A stretch of DNA of 64,000 bases from Prostheceraeus crozeri (lineage: Eukaryota; Platyhelminthes; Polycladida; Euryleptidae), in contig CAJQUW010007739.1 in assembly GCA_907163375.1 (NCBI GenBank), positions 57,016 through 121,015 of the forward strand. Reading direction: 5' to 3'. Below the pieces are notes generated by a model, which was not told the DNA's origin, did not search any database, and saw nothing but the letters and a program-made list of their open reading frames with translations. The translations under genes were made by a program, and so were the position numbers. Below, in pieces: positions 18,443 through 28,902 of this stretch (the stretch's first letter is position 1; the number at the start of each line of letters is the position of its first letter).

Positions 18443-19329
18443 TTATTCCATTGAATAAGAAGCAAAATGGAAAGAGCGACTTTCCACCTCTTCCTTTCCA
18501 AAATGATTTAACTTAATTTTCGCAACTAATCGCGCCATGACAATGCTATCAGAGAATGTATTCATTAACTCTAGAAATAGAGTGCTAGCATCATCGACCA
18601 CTGCTTCGATGTCGGTCTCATCTTTATGAAAATTTATCACATAATCTTGAACAGCTCCTATTAAACTTTGTCTATGAAAATGTAATGTTCCGCAGTCGTT
18701 TGAGAAACACATGATCGCCCTTTATCTAACCCATCCACTGCATGAAAACAACAACTCTTCTCATAGTAACATTTATTGAATAATGGTAACAAGCATGCAT
18801 TATAAATCAATGGTTTGAAACAGATAAAATAGATACAGCTGGTAACTATCAGACAGCGAGCAATGATAACCATACAGGACTTTGGCAGTGCTGAGGTAAG
18901 GAGGAAAGAAGCATTGGTTATGAACGTAGCTACTACAACGAACAGACAAATAGGAACACACAAATCCTTAAAACGTTTCGTGACTTCATGGTAGTGTTGA
19001 TTCACTCTACTATCCCAAGGCGGGAGCAAAATATCATCAATGATTAGATTGGGAAATACATTCCTCTCCTTACCAGGATTATTACAAAAGATGCGTATAA
19101 CATTGAAAGCAGCTAACCATCGTTTAAAGTCAATAAGAAGAGCACTCTCACAAGAAAAGCCATAGTCTTGCAAATATTTCAGATTAAGTCCATGAATGTG
19201 TTTTCTCGTCCATTGATCAACATTGGGATTGCAGTTGGCATGTTGATGATAGACACTGACAATCTGATATGTCCAATTGTTCATAGCAATAGCACTGAGC
19301 TCCTGTACAGGTTCACCCTCACAATCCAT
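18443..19329 (-). pseudogene. Polinton accessory protein with a DxE start, possible nuclease fold
   Basis: The protein begins MDCEGEPVQELSAIAMNNWT, followed by IVSVYHQHANC, WTRKHIHGLNLKYLQ and LIDFKRWLAAFNVIRIFCNN. The first motif (D-x-E close to the N-terminus, then a beta-strand and 'HgLn') is reminiscent of DEDD 3'-5' exonucleases, and such proteins recur in Polintons, but the later acidic residues are not clear enough to prove it. A hydrophobic middle (CVPICLFVVVATFITNASFL) and Cys-rich tail follow. About one break. Treat the nuclease idea as tentative. Confidence 0.45.
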
Positions 19330-19381
19330 AAAAATGATGATAGAAGCCTAAAACGGAAATTTACACATCTAAGGAAACGTT

Positions 19382-19540
19382 CTATAACATATTGCAAAAT
19401 GAAGAATTACATCGATGCTTTTCACGACAAAATACGCAAATGATATGATGGCAACGAAGAAGTAAAATGTATCTAATAAGACCACGTCTACGACACTCAA
19501 AGCACATAAGCGAATTGTCATAGGGTAAAGTTAGGAAAGG
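19382..19540 (-). CDS. Short RING-like zinc finger frame
   Basis: The open frame contains MCFECRRRGLIRYILLLRCH, then HIICVFCREKHRCNSSFC. That is C-x2-C, C-x-H-x3-C-x2-C and C-x4-C, a compact RING-like set ending close to the stop. About 40-50 residues are assigned; the upstream part overlaps the neighbouring gene (19542-20246). This second RING within 1.5 kb suggests an accessory cluster devoted to ubiquitin-type interactions. Confidence 0.45.
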   Translation of the reverse strand, partial: PFLTLPYDNSLMCFECRRRGLIRYILLLRCHHIICVFCREKHRCNSSFCNML

Positions 19541-19541
19541 A

Positions 19542-20246
19542 CTAGTAATTCTCCTTCTTTGATTTGCGTTTTGATGCAGCATTCTTCTCCGACTTGCGCT
19601 TCGTACCACTGCTGTTAAGGATTTGATCAATTATGTCGTCCACGTTGGGTGGTTTTGGAATATATAGGATGGATTCCATATGCATAGAGAGAGAGGCTAT
19701 TTTATTATCCTTGTGACGACCATAATATAGCCCATTCACTTTGAAAAGGATATCCCAAGTACCTTCTCCGAGCTCATCGCATGTGATGGGTGTTGAATGA
19801 TCTCCCTCCTTCTTATAGTAGGTGCACCAATGTGATACCGGTAGGCAAATGTGATTACCATCCCAAATCTTTCTATAGGGAGTATCCTTGTCATCTCTCG
19901 CCTTCCACTCTTGAGCAAGAGGAGTAGGAATGTCCATATTTAATGTCACGTACTCCTCAATAATATCAAGTTGGTGGCGAATGTACGGACTCACGGGGAT
20001 CAGTATGTAGTCCCCATACTGATTGTGCATTATCTTGACATCCGTGGAAGGGAGCATTCCCGTTTGGAGTACTACGCTATGATCGTCATAACGCAAGACT
20101 TGTTTAAATTTACGCTGTAGCGGTGTAGGATTATGTACCTTGGTTGTTTCTTCAACTGGCCTCAGTTGTAGATGATCTGATCGTAGCAAACCTTGTAACG
20201 TTTGACCGCCATTTTGTCCTACTAGTGCAGCAGATGGAGTAGATGC
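19542..20246 (-). CDS. Polinton accessory protein, basic C-terminus, function unknown
   Basis: The main frame encodes about 230 aa, including PLQRKFKQVLRYDDHSVVLQ, GTWDILFKVNGLYYGRHKDN and a C-terminal KRKSEKNAASKRKSKKENY that looks like a nuclear localisation signal. No fold recognised. The frame runs up to an acceptor-like site at 20247-20249. Upstream, an ATG at 20316-20314 is directly followed by a GTAAGT donor, and a TATA-like box lies near 20430, so transcription probably starts there and a short (~67-nt) intron is spliced. It is the outermost gene at this end of the element. Confidence 0.55.
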   Translation of the reverse strand, partial: ASTPSAALVGQNGGQTLQGLLRSDHLQLRPVEETTKVHNPTPLQRKFKQVLRYDDHSVVLQTGMLPSTDVKIMHNQYGDYILIPVSPYIRHQLDIIEEYVTLNMDIPTPLAQEWKARDDKDTPYRKIWDGNHICLPVSHWCTYYKKEGDHSTPITCDELGEGTWDILFKVNGLYYGRHKDNKIASLSMHMESILYIPKPPNVDDIIDQILNSSGTKRKSEKNAASKRKSKKENY

Positions 20247-20424
20247 CTGAAAATCAAAAAGATTGTATTAAGTTTACGTTCAAGGGAGGAGAGGGAGGAA
20301 AGTAGCGACTTACCATTTTAGTTGGATAATAGAATAGGAAACTAGAGAGAGAGAGAGAAAATGTGCGTCCGTCACTCGTGTGATTCAACGATGGAATGAT
20401 TCTCACTGTGGAAGGCTCGCTATT

Positions 20425-20440
20425 TATATAGAAATGCTTG
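20425..20440 (-). promoter_or_regulatory. TATA-like box before the outermost Polinton gene
   Basis: The minus strand reads TTTCTATATAAATAGCGAGC. It lies about 115 nt before the ATG at 20316. The box is relevant because the element itself encodes a TBP-like protein. Confidence 0.45.
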
Positions 20441-20499
20441 ATTCTCATTAGATGATGATCCTCATTGGACAATAACATCAAGCTGATTCCAAATCTGGC

Positions 20500-21060
20500 C
20501 TCCGTTTACCAATCCGAGCCTTCATTCGCCCGCTGGAGCTGTTTCTTGGGAAATCCTAACTCTGTCGTTTTTCGTCAATCTCCTAAAATCTTAAATGGCG
20601 TCTCACATCTAAACGAAGACAGATATGAACAAGCCGTTTCTTTCACTGAATTTGTCTCACTCTTAGCTTTCAAACGAGCTATTGCACGACTTTCTACGAT
20701 CTCTAGAACCAAAGTTGGAAGATCGGTGCCGTGGGGGGGACGTCAGCGAAACTTTTTCTCTCCGATTGACTTGAAACTCACCATACCGATGCAGAATTTC
20801 ACGCTGAATCCGAATCTGGCGTCCGTTTTCCCATCCGATGGTTCGTTTTGGCGCTACAGCCCAAAACGACAAAAATTCTAACTCTATCGTTTTTTCGCCA
20901 ATCTCCCGAATCTTAAATGGTGTCTCACATCTAAACGAAGCCAGATATGAACAAGCCGATTCTTTCAGTGAATTTGTCTCACTCTTAGCTTTCAAACGAG
21001 CTATTGCACGACAAAATCCGTCCACTGGAAGCCAAGATCGAAGCTAGCTCTCCCGGGGGG
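20500..21060. repeat. Diverged satellite units (~325 bp) on the right flank
   Basis: A block starting CTCACATCTAAACGAAG at about 20600 returns at about 20925 with a few changes, a spacing near 325 bp. Each contains CTTTCAAACGAGCTATTGCA and a GAACCAAAGTT- or GAAGCCAAGAT-type segment before a G-run and GTCAG. These positions match the 285-bp units, so the two types are variants of one satellite family. Confidence 0.8.
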
Positions 21061-21655
21061 GGTCAGTGAAATTTGAGGAAAAATGTTTTGGTGAAGGTCC
21101 CAGGTCGAAATGCCACACTTTGGAAAATTTTCAAAATTTTGTCCATACAAAGTCACTCTGACACTTAGGATTTTTTCAGGTGAGTTCCGACCTAAAATCT
21201 TGTAACAGCTCTAACTTTTGAACGGCTGGTCCGATTGACTCGCGGCAAAAATGTCGTCGAGCAGTTTTTTCTCCTCTTTCAAACGAGTAGCTGTAAGACA
21301 AATCCGTCCACTAGAACCAAAGTTAGAAGATTGCTGTCGGGGGGGGTCAGTGAAATTTGATGAAAAATGTTTTGGTGAAGGTCCCAGGTCAAAATGACAC
21401 ACTTTGGAAAATTTTCAAAATTTTACCCATACAAAGCCACTCTGACACTTAGGATTTTTTCAGGTGAGCTACGACAGTCCACCCTCCCAACCTGGCCGGC
21501 ACACCACGCCAACCTGGACAGCACATCACCGCGCGCTACGACGGCCGGCCAGAGGGGGGGGACGTCAGACTCGAAGCAACACGGCGGCACACCACGACCG
21601 ACTCGACGGACAGGAGGGGGGGGACGTCAGCGACGGCGGCCATCTTGCGCGGTCC
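21060..21655. repeat. Satellite units of the 285-bp type plus GC-rich derivatives
   Basis: AGGATTTTTTCAGGTGAG occurs near 21167 and 21451 (284 bp). The unit at 21165-21440 shares rare variants with the last unit of the left array (GTGAGTTCCGAC, AGACAAATCCG, GGTCAAAATG, TTTTACCCATAC). From 21470 the sequence becomes GC-rich, with GGGGGGACGTCAG blocks near 21555 and 21620 that echo the satellite's G-run plus GTCAG. Confidence 0.8.
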
Positions 21656-22489
21656 AGTGGTGGAGTTTTGCTTACTACTGGAGACAGGTACTTCACCAGC
21701 CTTGAAATTGCATCGAAACTGCTGAATGATCATCAGCTCACTTACCTTGGTACAATGATGGCAAATCGTCGAGAAATTCCAGCCGTGTTGCACCAAAATC
21801 GAGCAACAAATACTACTGAGTTTGCTTTCGGTGGAAATGATGCGAAGTCGTATACCCAGTGCTGCTATCAAGCCAAAGAAAAGAAGAAGGTGTTTATGAT
21901 CTCCAGTGAACACCATGACAGGGCGATAAGCAATGATGACCCGCACAAGCCAGATGTGATCCTGGAATACAACAGAACCAAAGCGGGGGTCGACTCAATC
22001 GATCAGATGTGCAAAAAATACACAGCCCGAAATGGCACTCAGCGCTGGCCGATGGTTCATTTTCAGAACATTTTGGATATAACGGCAATAAACACTTGCA
22101 GTATCTGCACCATCTGCAACCCTGAAAGCACCCAAGGCAACAGGCGAGGCCGGCGATACCTGCTGTTGGATCTAGCCAAACTCCTTTGCAAAGAGCATGT
22201 GTCTCATCGTCTGTCGCAAACTACAGGTAGGAAACCTGGCGATGTGGAATTGATGACGCAATTCCTTGGAGTAGGGCGTGACCATGGACTCACAGCACCC
22301 CCAGCAAGTGTTAGCGGGCGGTGCGAAATCTGCAGGATCGACAAACATGCCAGAGCTGCAAACAAGGCGACAAAATACTGTTCGGTTTGTGAATCCAATG
22401 TCTGCGCAAGTCATACCAGAGAAAAGAGAGAAGAGAAAAAAGTATATATTTGTCGTAATGAAAATCAAAAATTACAGAGACAATTATGA
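21656..22489 (+). pseudogene. piggyBac-family transposase, 5'-truncated
   Basis: Only the C-terminal half of a DDE_Tnp_1_7 transposase remains. DRYFTSLEIASKLLNDHQLT, then YLGTMMANRREIPAVL and LEYNRTKAGVDSIDQMCKKY are the late core motifs, the last carrying the final catalytic Asp region ('NktKgGVDt-D-m---Y'). The end is the piggyBac Cys-rich zinc domain: GRCEICRI, KYCSVCESNVCASH and a final YICRN. The frame is open for about 275 codons to its stop. The 5' boundary coincides with GC-rich satellite sequence; no 3' terminal repeat is visible before the LINE that follows. A dead copy. Confidence 0.88.
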
Positions 22490-22497
22490 AAAAACAG

Positions 22498-25385
22498 TTA
22501 TTTGCAAGTAAGGTCAGAGAGACCATTAATGACTAGAGAAATTAAAACGACGAAGCTACTTTGCCGGCGATTAGTAGTGCACATTGGGACCAAAACATGT
22601 TTTCGTATAGATTTAGGAATAATGTAACACAACTGATGTCCGGGCTGCAAGCACTTGTTGTAGAAGCTTTTAAAAGCCGCCAGTCTAATTGCATGAAATC
22701 TTATGTCATTACCACAAGAACATTGTGCAGGGCAAATCAGTCGCCTTCCTCGTTTATACAAACTGTTGATAATATGATTAATTTCATAACTGAGAACACC
22801 AAATAACTGAGTACAATACATGATTAAATTTTCTATTAACATGTGGAAAGTCAACCACAATTCGTCATGTTGTAGAACATCCTTCAAGATTTTCAACAAA
22901 TATAGACGTTTTGAGCATCTTCTTAGCAATAAACTGAAATGGGAATCCCGTTTTAAAGTTTCATTCCACACAACACCAAGTAATTTGCATTCGCTGACAA
23001 TTTCAAAAGGGAAAGGAAAATACATCTCAAAGTTTTTCTTTCTTATACAAACACATTTTGTTTTTGACAAATTTAATGTCAGATAATTCTTTTCTACCCA
23101 GTCATTTATAGTATAAAATTCAGATGTAATCATTTCGATAGATCCAGGTACATCAGATTTAAAAATTGGACACACTTGAGACACGTCATCAGCATACATG
23201 ATTAATGATGTGTTATGAGACAGGGACATTATGTTGCAACAATACAAATTGAACAAAAACGGGCCCAAAAGGGAACCTTGAGGAGCTCCGCTAAGTAGCC
23301 TACCTGCAACTCTGAGCTAACAATTGACCCAAATTTGACCCTTTGAAAACGATTACTTAAGTAAGAAGACATAAACTCAACAAAACGTATAGGGAACTGA
23401 AGAAGTCTTAATTTCTGAAACAATACTTTGTGACTGATGGTATCGAAGGCCTTTGAAAAATCATAATTCAAGACCATGCAACCAGTAACAACAGGTTTTT
23501 CTAACAATTCTGTAATAATATGATGTAAGGTAACAAGACAGGATGTTCTACATGAATTTCTTTTATAAGCAAATTGAAAGCTGGGTACACGTTCATAGAA
23601 CGCAATACGCATGGTCGAAAGTATATGATGTTCTAAAAGTTTAGCCGGGACACTTAAAAGTGTGATGGGTCGAAGATTTTCGAAAGAGACAGGAGAACAT
23701 TTCGGAATCGGAGACACAATACATTTTTTCAAATCTTTTGGAACATAACACTGAATGATGATAGAGTTTATTATGTTACACAGTGGCTCACAAATATATG
23801 GCGACGCTAACTTATAGAAACGGTTGCAAATTCCGTCAGAGCCCGTAGCTTTATTAGTAGACAAGTTCTCTAAGAACAGAAAAACCTCATGCGGGCTAGC
23901 TAGGAGACACCAATCATCATCATTGTGATTTGAAGTTGTATATAATTGATCAAACTTTTCAGAAGGTTCAAATCCATTGATAAAAAGAAAAAACCAAGTT
24001 ACTTGGTGCCTCCGTACCAGTATATTTTTTTTGATCTGTTGAAAATAAATAAAGATACACTGAAGTGCACTGAAGTTGCACTTCAGTGTATCTTTATTTA
24101 TTTTTAACAGATCAAAAAAATATACTGGTACGGAGGCACCAAGTAACTTGGTTTTTTCTTTTTATCAATGGATTTGAAGTTGTGTCAGATGAATGGTATG
24201 GAAAGCGGTCTTCCGAGTGAAAATGTTTTGCAAAAGATTCATTGATAGCATTAGCTGCACTCATGGCATCAGAAAACTCATGGAAAATAGGAGCTAAAGA
24301 ATTTTTCACATTATTGCCTTTAACATCAGATACTACACTCCAAATGTTATGAGATGATCTTCTTGACCTCTCAACCCAAGACATTTTACACTTCTTGATT
24401 TCTTCTTTACATTTATGTTTATAGATATTATACATATGAAAATTTTTACAACGATATGCAAACCATCTTTTACTAATCAAATCTTTTAAGTAAGCTGACA
24501 TCCAAGGTTTGTCACGAGTAGACATGGCAATCGATTTACTTGGGATTACAGATAAACATGATTGAAACAACGTGTAAAATATTTCAAGCTTTTTATACAG
24601 ATCATTAACATGATACAATTCATGAAAGGAACACATGTTTAAGCGAGTGATAAAGTCCGCAATATGATAACTCTTCAAATCATATAAAGTACGATATTCC
24701 TTACAATCAGTGTTAGTGTCAATGTTCACTGGGGACAAAAGTATTTGGCAATGTGAGCCTCTACGTCTTGAAGTCAATGGAGGACCAACTGAAGCATCCA
24801 TATATATTTGGTCTAAAGAACGGCTTACTAGAAAACGATCTAGTATCGAAGTACCTCGAATAGGCATTAGCACCTTGTCAAATAGATCATGAGAACTTTG
24901 CAGGAGAGATGTATCAAAGTGATTCAGATCACCACAAAGAATAACATGAATATCAGAGAACATAACAGTTACATCATCAATGAATTCAATTAAATAATCA
25001 GATATCTCTATCGAAGAAGCTACACACCTACTCACATCGGGTGGAATATATAGGGCAAGCAAGAGATAATGCAATGAGCCAAAACGAAATTGCACGATTA
25101 TATATTCGCATGAAAGTTCACTGAGGCGAGAAGCAATTAGACGTTTCACTTTGATAGAAGAACGTAGCCACAAAGCTACTCCACCACCAGAGCGTCCAGT
25201 TCTATCACATCGCAATAAATGATACCCATTTAAAAGAAAAAGTGAATCATCATGATTATCATTTAACTAGGTTTCGGTAACTACAAAAAAATCAGGATTG
25301 AGAAAGTCCTTAGTTATCCGCAAATCATCCATTTTCCCAGGAGTGGCAATTGAATGAGCATTTAACAGTAGTATTGATGGTGCCT
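22498..25385 (-). pseudogene. LINE ORF2: APE endonuclease and reverse transcriptase
   Basis: The endonuclease half shows LLLNAHSI near the start, TGRSGGGVALWLRSSIKV, LHYLLLALYIPP and LCGDLNHFD (the catalytic 'GDfN' motif). The RT half shows KATGSDGICNRFYKL, LRPITLLSVPAKLLEHHIL, YDFSKAFDTISHKVL (first catalytic Asp), a region corresponding to 'QGS-LGP-LF-l' (LLGP replaced by a frame change), and SLIMYADDVSQVC (catalytic DD). A C-terminal Cys/His-poor tail follows. Interrupted by one nonsense codon, a hairpin insertion and a frame shift, so it makes no full protein. Confidence 0.85.
23967..24178. mobile_element. 212-bp near-perfect hairpin (foldback MITE) inside the LINE
   Basis: Left arm 23967-24069 (TTCAAATCCATTGATAAAAA onward) is the reverse complement of 24077-24178, with a 7-nt loop. 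I count only one substitution and one extra T in about 102 bp. It interrupts the LINE between endonuclease and RT. No direct target duplication is evident beside it. Near-identity of the arms implies recent insertion or gene conversion. Confidence 0.85.
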
Positions 25386-25392
25386 GGAGACG

Positions 25393-26140
25393 TCAATCAC
25401 TGGTTCTCAAAATAATCTTACCGTTCTTGATCATAACATTTTCCCCATTGTCGCGACGACACTTTAATTCCTGTCTCAAATTTCGTTCCTCCTCTTTCTG
25501 CTGCGGGGTTAGATCAGGCTTTAAAAATACCTTTCGAAACTGATTGGTGTCAGAAAGTTTGCCCAATTTCGGCGCTGCTCGCAAGATGAGATCTCTATTC
25601 ATTTGTGACGAGAGAATTATTTTCATAGGCCTTGGTTTCTGTCGAGATGTTTTGTTGCCCAGTCGGAAACATCTTTCCACTTTAACATCTTCAATGCCAA
25701 TTTTTGAGAACATATTCAATGCATCTTCTTTGTCGCAATTAGCACCTGGTGCATTCGTAGATAAGTGCTCAGGCATACCGAAAACAACAATGTTGTTCTT
25801 ACGATGCTCCCAGTCTTGTAACTCATTCAGAACATCAGTCTTGAGAGTACTATGAATGCTCTCGCTTACCATGACCAAATTCCTCTCCCATTTAATTTCA
25901 GCCTCGACAATGAGCCGCTTGCTTTCAGAAATAAGTTCCCTCCTGATATCCGTAATCGCATCAGACACGGCATCTGCGACAATTTTTTTTCAGAGAGGAC
26001 GAGGAAATCGATGGATTTTGGTCCGCCACATCAACTGCATCTTTCAACACTGAAACTAACTGCTTCTTTGTTAATTTGTCTAACTGTGAGACAGACATAC
26101 GACGCACAGTCTCAAAAGATAAATCGCCTCCGTCAGCCAT
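25393..26140 (-). pseudogene. LINE ORF1 (nucleic-acid-binding, coiled-coil type)
   Basis: The start reads MADGGDLSFETVRRMSVSQL, then after the frame change MSDAITDIRRELISESKRLI, a helical coiled-coil stretch. A central RRM-like block follows: NNIVVFGMPEHL, DVKVERCFRLGNK, RPMKIILSSQMNRDLILRAA and RKVFLKPDLTPQQKEEERNL. The layout matches ORF1p of L1/CR1-type LINEs, which coats the element's RNA. One frame shift near 25985 lies in a run of eight T. The final codons sit close to the endonuclease start. Confidence 0.8.
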
Positions 26141-26350
26141 GATATCACAGCAAGAATAACAAAGCCACAAAAATTTATGAAACTCTACAACTCTTCAAGG
26201 TTCAGGTGGTTTGTCGATGAGAAAGTGTTCCAGACAACACGGCCACTGAACAGAACTGTCGATTGATGTTTGCACAACCAAGAAAACGTTAAACTGTGTG
26301 ACTGCCGGAGAAGACGGCCACCGTGCAGAACAAATCACGAAGATCTGCAC

Positions 26351-26436
26351 ATGCGCACCAGGGATATATAGAGGTAGGGGATTGATAACTACATCTGCTG
26401 TTAGCACTGACCTTACCAAGTGTAGGGTTAAAATTC
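26351..26436. repeat. P-element left end: target duplication, 32-bp TIR, subterminal repeat
   Basis: Target duplication ATGCGCAC 26351-26358; TIR 26359-26390; subterminal inverted repeat 26416-26436. The TIR contains GATATATAG, which could double as a TATA element for the transposase promoter. The subterminal repeat is a good candidate for the transposase-binding site. Confidence 0.93.
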
Positions 26437-26707
26437 TGGTGTGCTGTAATTTGGGAATCAAATAGATTTCGTCACTATGTACCGTAGTCTTTACAATGTG
26501 TACTTCGTGTATGCGTGCGTGGCGATGTCTGTCTTAGATCAGCGGGGACACACAGCCTCAATAACCGCGTGCGCACATCAACCATCGATCGATCGAATGC
26601 TGATTGTATTACTTCGGTGAGACATTGCTTCAGTCACACACAGCTGCAGTCAATATCATTTCCGCTCACAACTTCAGTGCAATATCACTAGCATTCGTCG
26701 TTCTTCG

Positions 26708-28099
26708 ATGGTGTACACGTGTTGTGTCCCGAAGTGCCGTAGCGGCTACAAACCGCTAAAGAATGAAGATTCTCCACAGTCTCCGGTGTCCTTCTTCAGA
26801 TTCCCAACTGATGAACAACAGCGTGATCTTTGGCTTAAACAAATACCAAGACAAAATCTAATAGTGACCAACTCAACAAGAGTGTGCTCAAAGCATTTTT
26901 ACGCCGAGGATATAACATTTACGTCGCTAGATAAACGGAGAGATACAAAAGATTTGCGAACACCTAGAGTACGACCCGGTGCAGTTCCTCGAATTTTCCC
27001 TGCTTTACCTCTGTATCTATCAAAACCACCCGAAACCACCAGACCAACCCATTCATCGACGTCATCAGTACGACTTCTACTTGACAATTCACGCATTGAA
27101 GAATTAAATAACGATCTTTTGACGGAGAGTAGCGTTGAAACATACGATGAATTTTGTGATAAAATTTCCGAAGTTTCGTTGCCATCTGAATTCGTATTAA
27201 TCAGAAAATCTCGACTGTTGTTTTTGCTTATATACCGATACCAATAACTGACGACCAGTCAAACTTCCGACCTCGAATTTTATCTTCGGTCTCTGTGAAC
27301 CAAACGATGGAGGTTAGTGCATTTATTGATAACTCGCCCATTGCAGGAAAAACATTTGCTCACATAATTGATAATAATAGAATTCGATCTTTGGATCAAA
27401 TTTCAAATGTGCTTGCATTGTGCAAATCTCTGGTCAATAATGAAGTCTCACATGAGACCGCAATGAATATGTTTTTACTTTCCTTGCAATATTCCATCGA
27501 TCGACTTGAAACACTTCTCTTGGAGTCTGAAGATATGGACTCGGAAACGTCGAAGTTGCTTCATATTGTTCAATTCTTTAGTGAGCAGATAAGATTGTCT
27601 CAAGTAAATCCCAATGCCCGTCGATATTCGTCTAACATGATAACCCTGTCATTCATGTGGAAAATGACTAGTACTTCCTTGTACAAAAGATTATCGGATT
27701 TTTTTGTGCTCCCATCAATGAGCAGACTTCGCCAGCTATCAAAAGCCGCATCAGTAGAACTAGGAGAAATCGACATTGATTTTATTAGGGCTACGTGTGC
27801 CTCTTTGAATGAAAGAGAAAGATGATGACTCTACTAATCGACGAAGTGTATACTGCTAATAGAATAGAAAATGAAAATGGGAGATACATCGGTCTTACAG
27901 AAACTGGTGAACGAGCAAAAACAGTGTTGACTTTTATGGTGCAATCAATTCTCACTAAATATAAGGAAGTGGTCTGTCTGATCCCGATTACAACTTTAAC
28001 GACACAACAGCTGCGTTATTGGTTCGAAAAGGTTATGAAGAAACTTCATGAACTTCTATTCATAGTTGCAGTTTCTGTTGACAATCATGTCGTGAACAG
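26708..28099 (+). pseudogene. P-element transposase, 5' part: THAP domain and N-terminal catalytic half
   Basis: The ATG at 26708 opens a THAP zinc finger: MVYTCCVPKCRSGYKPL, then FFRFPTDEQQRDLWLKQI, RVCSKHFYAEDI and RPGAVPRIFP, i.e. C2-CH with the invariant W and AVPxxF. The frame then shifts by one near 27210: the next frame reads through AYIPIPITDDQSNF to 27825. A second one-base shift occurs at about 27820 (NERE/KMMTLLIDEVYTANRIEN), where 'LIDEvyT' holds the first catalytic Asp of the RNase-H-like fold. A GT donor (CAG|GTGAGA) ends the exon at 28099. Without the two shifts this would be a standard P/THAP9-like protein. Confidence 0.9.
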
Positions 28100-28580
28100 G
28101 TGAGATGATTATTATTTACATTACATTATACCGATTATATATATTGACAAGAATATTATTACATTATTTTACACTACACTACATACACGGTATTATGATG
28201 CATCTCTAAATTGTACGATACATATAACTCTTTATATATAAATAACTCTTTACTATAAATAACTCCTAAGGGACAAATCAAATTTTTTGTGCATTGCATT
28301 CATATCATCTCTTAAACGAAGTATAAGAGACAATACTATTCGTTGCCAATAAAGATTATATATATATATATTTGATACACGGTATATTGACATAAAATGA
28401 ATGCTCCGTAGGACTGCTTGATTATGATATAATGATAATTTACCTTACCTTAATTGATGTATTGAGAGATTATTCAATACGTTTTACTGTAATTTTATAT
28501 AAGCCTAACTAATAACAAAGCATGCATTATGGTTGCAAATGAAGAAATACTTTTTCCTTATGATTACAATTTGTTTTTAG
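28100..28580 (+). other. P-element intron 1
   Basis: GT at 28100-28101 (GTGAGA) and AG at about 28579-28580 (TGTTTTTAG) bound an AT-rich, non-coding 481-nt stretch. It is longer than the 60-75-nt introns of other genes in the window. Confidence 0.7.
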
Positions 28581-28902
28581 ATCGCTCTTTATTGAGCTTT
28601 GTGGAGGAACCATCAAGCCATACATTGAGCATCCGTTCAGAGATAATGAGAAGTTGTTTTTGTTATTTGACTTTACCCATAACTTTAAAAATTTATTTAA
28701 CAACTGGATCAACAAAAGTAAAATGGAACCTCCCGCTTCAAACTTTCCGGAACTCTTTGGAGGGGAATGTACAGCTTACTTCAAACATTTGAGGCAGTTA
28801 CATGCTCATGAGGAGAATAAACCTTTGAAGGTAGCCTATTCCCTTAAACGCAAATCACTGAATCCTCACAGCATAGCAAGGACATCTCCACAATATGCCT
28901 TA
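28581..28902 (+). CDS. P-element transposase exon with second catalytic region
   Basis: The exon encodes SLFIELCGGTIKPYIEHPFR, DNEKLFLLFDFTHNFKNLFN, NWINKSKMEPP and TAYFKHLRQLHAHEENKPLK. 'FD--H--KNl-NNW' is diagnostic of the P/THAP9 transposase core and carries the second catalytic Asp. It ends at a GTAAGT donor (CCTTA|AGTAAG region, about 28903). The reading frame is open throughout. A ~750-nt AT-rich intron follows (about 28903-29652). Confidence 0.85.

Larger units (their letters stand above)
3557..20480. mobile_element. Polinton/Maverick element, broken (fossil)
   Basis: A ~17-kb block holds the Polinton hallmark set: protein-primed family B polymerase (plus strand), capsid protein, adenain-like protease, packaging ATPase, integrase with chromodomain and small structural-type proteins (mostly minus strand). 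Accessory genes include two RING proteins, a possible nuclease and, unusually, a TBP-like gene. No terminal inverted repeats or target duplication can be seen. Both ends run into the same satellite family in direct orientation, so the true termini are missing or masked, and the limits given are approximate. Roughly ten breaks are spread over several genes. Other genes keep long open frames, so it looks inactive but not ancient. Confidence 0.93.
22498..26170 (-). mobile_element. CR1/L2-like LINE, nearly full length, inactive
   Basis: The minus strand carries, in order, ORF1 (26140-25393), an APE-type endonuclease (about 25380-24300) and reverse transcriptase to 22498. ORF1 and ORF2 almost touch, as in CR1/L2-like elements. 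Defects: a frame change in ORF1 at the poly-T near 25985, an in-frame TAG in the endonuclease near 25270, a 212-bp hairpin insertion at 23967-24178 and a frame change near 23260 in the RT. The 3' end lies within a few tens of bases of 22490, directly after the piggyBac stop codon; no clear target duplication was found. Clade assignment is by motif style only. Confidence 0.85.

Noticed and set aside
3557-20480. Polinton terminal inverted repeats among the satellite flanks
   Set aside because: The flanking repeats are direct, not inverted, so they are not the element's terminal repeats.
24112-24175. Last ~20 codons of the LINE endonuclease frame
   Set aside because: These codons lie in the inserted hairpin, not in the LINE.
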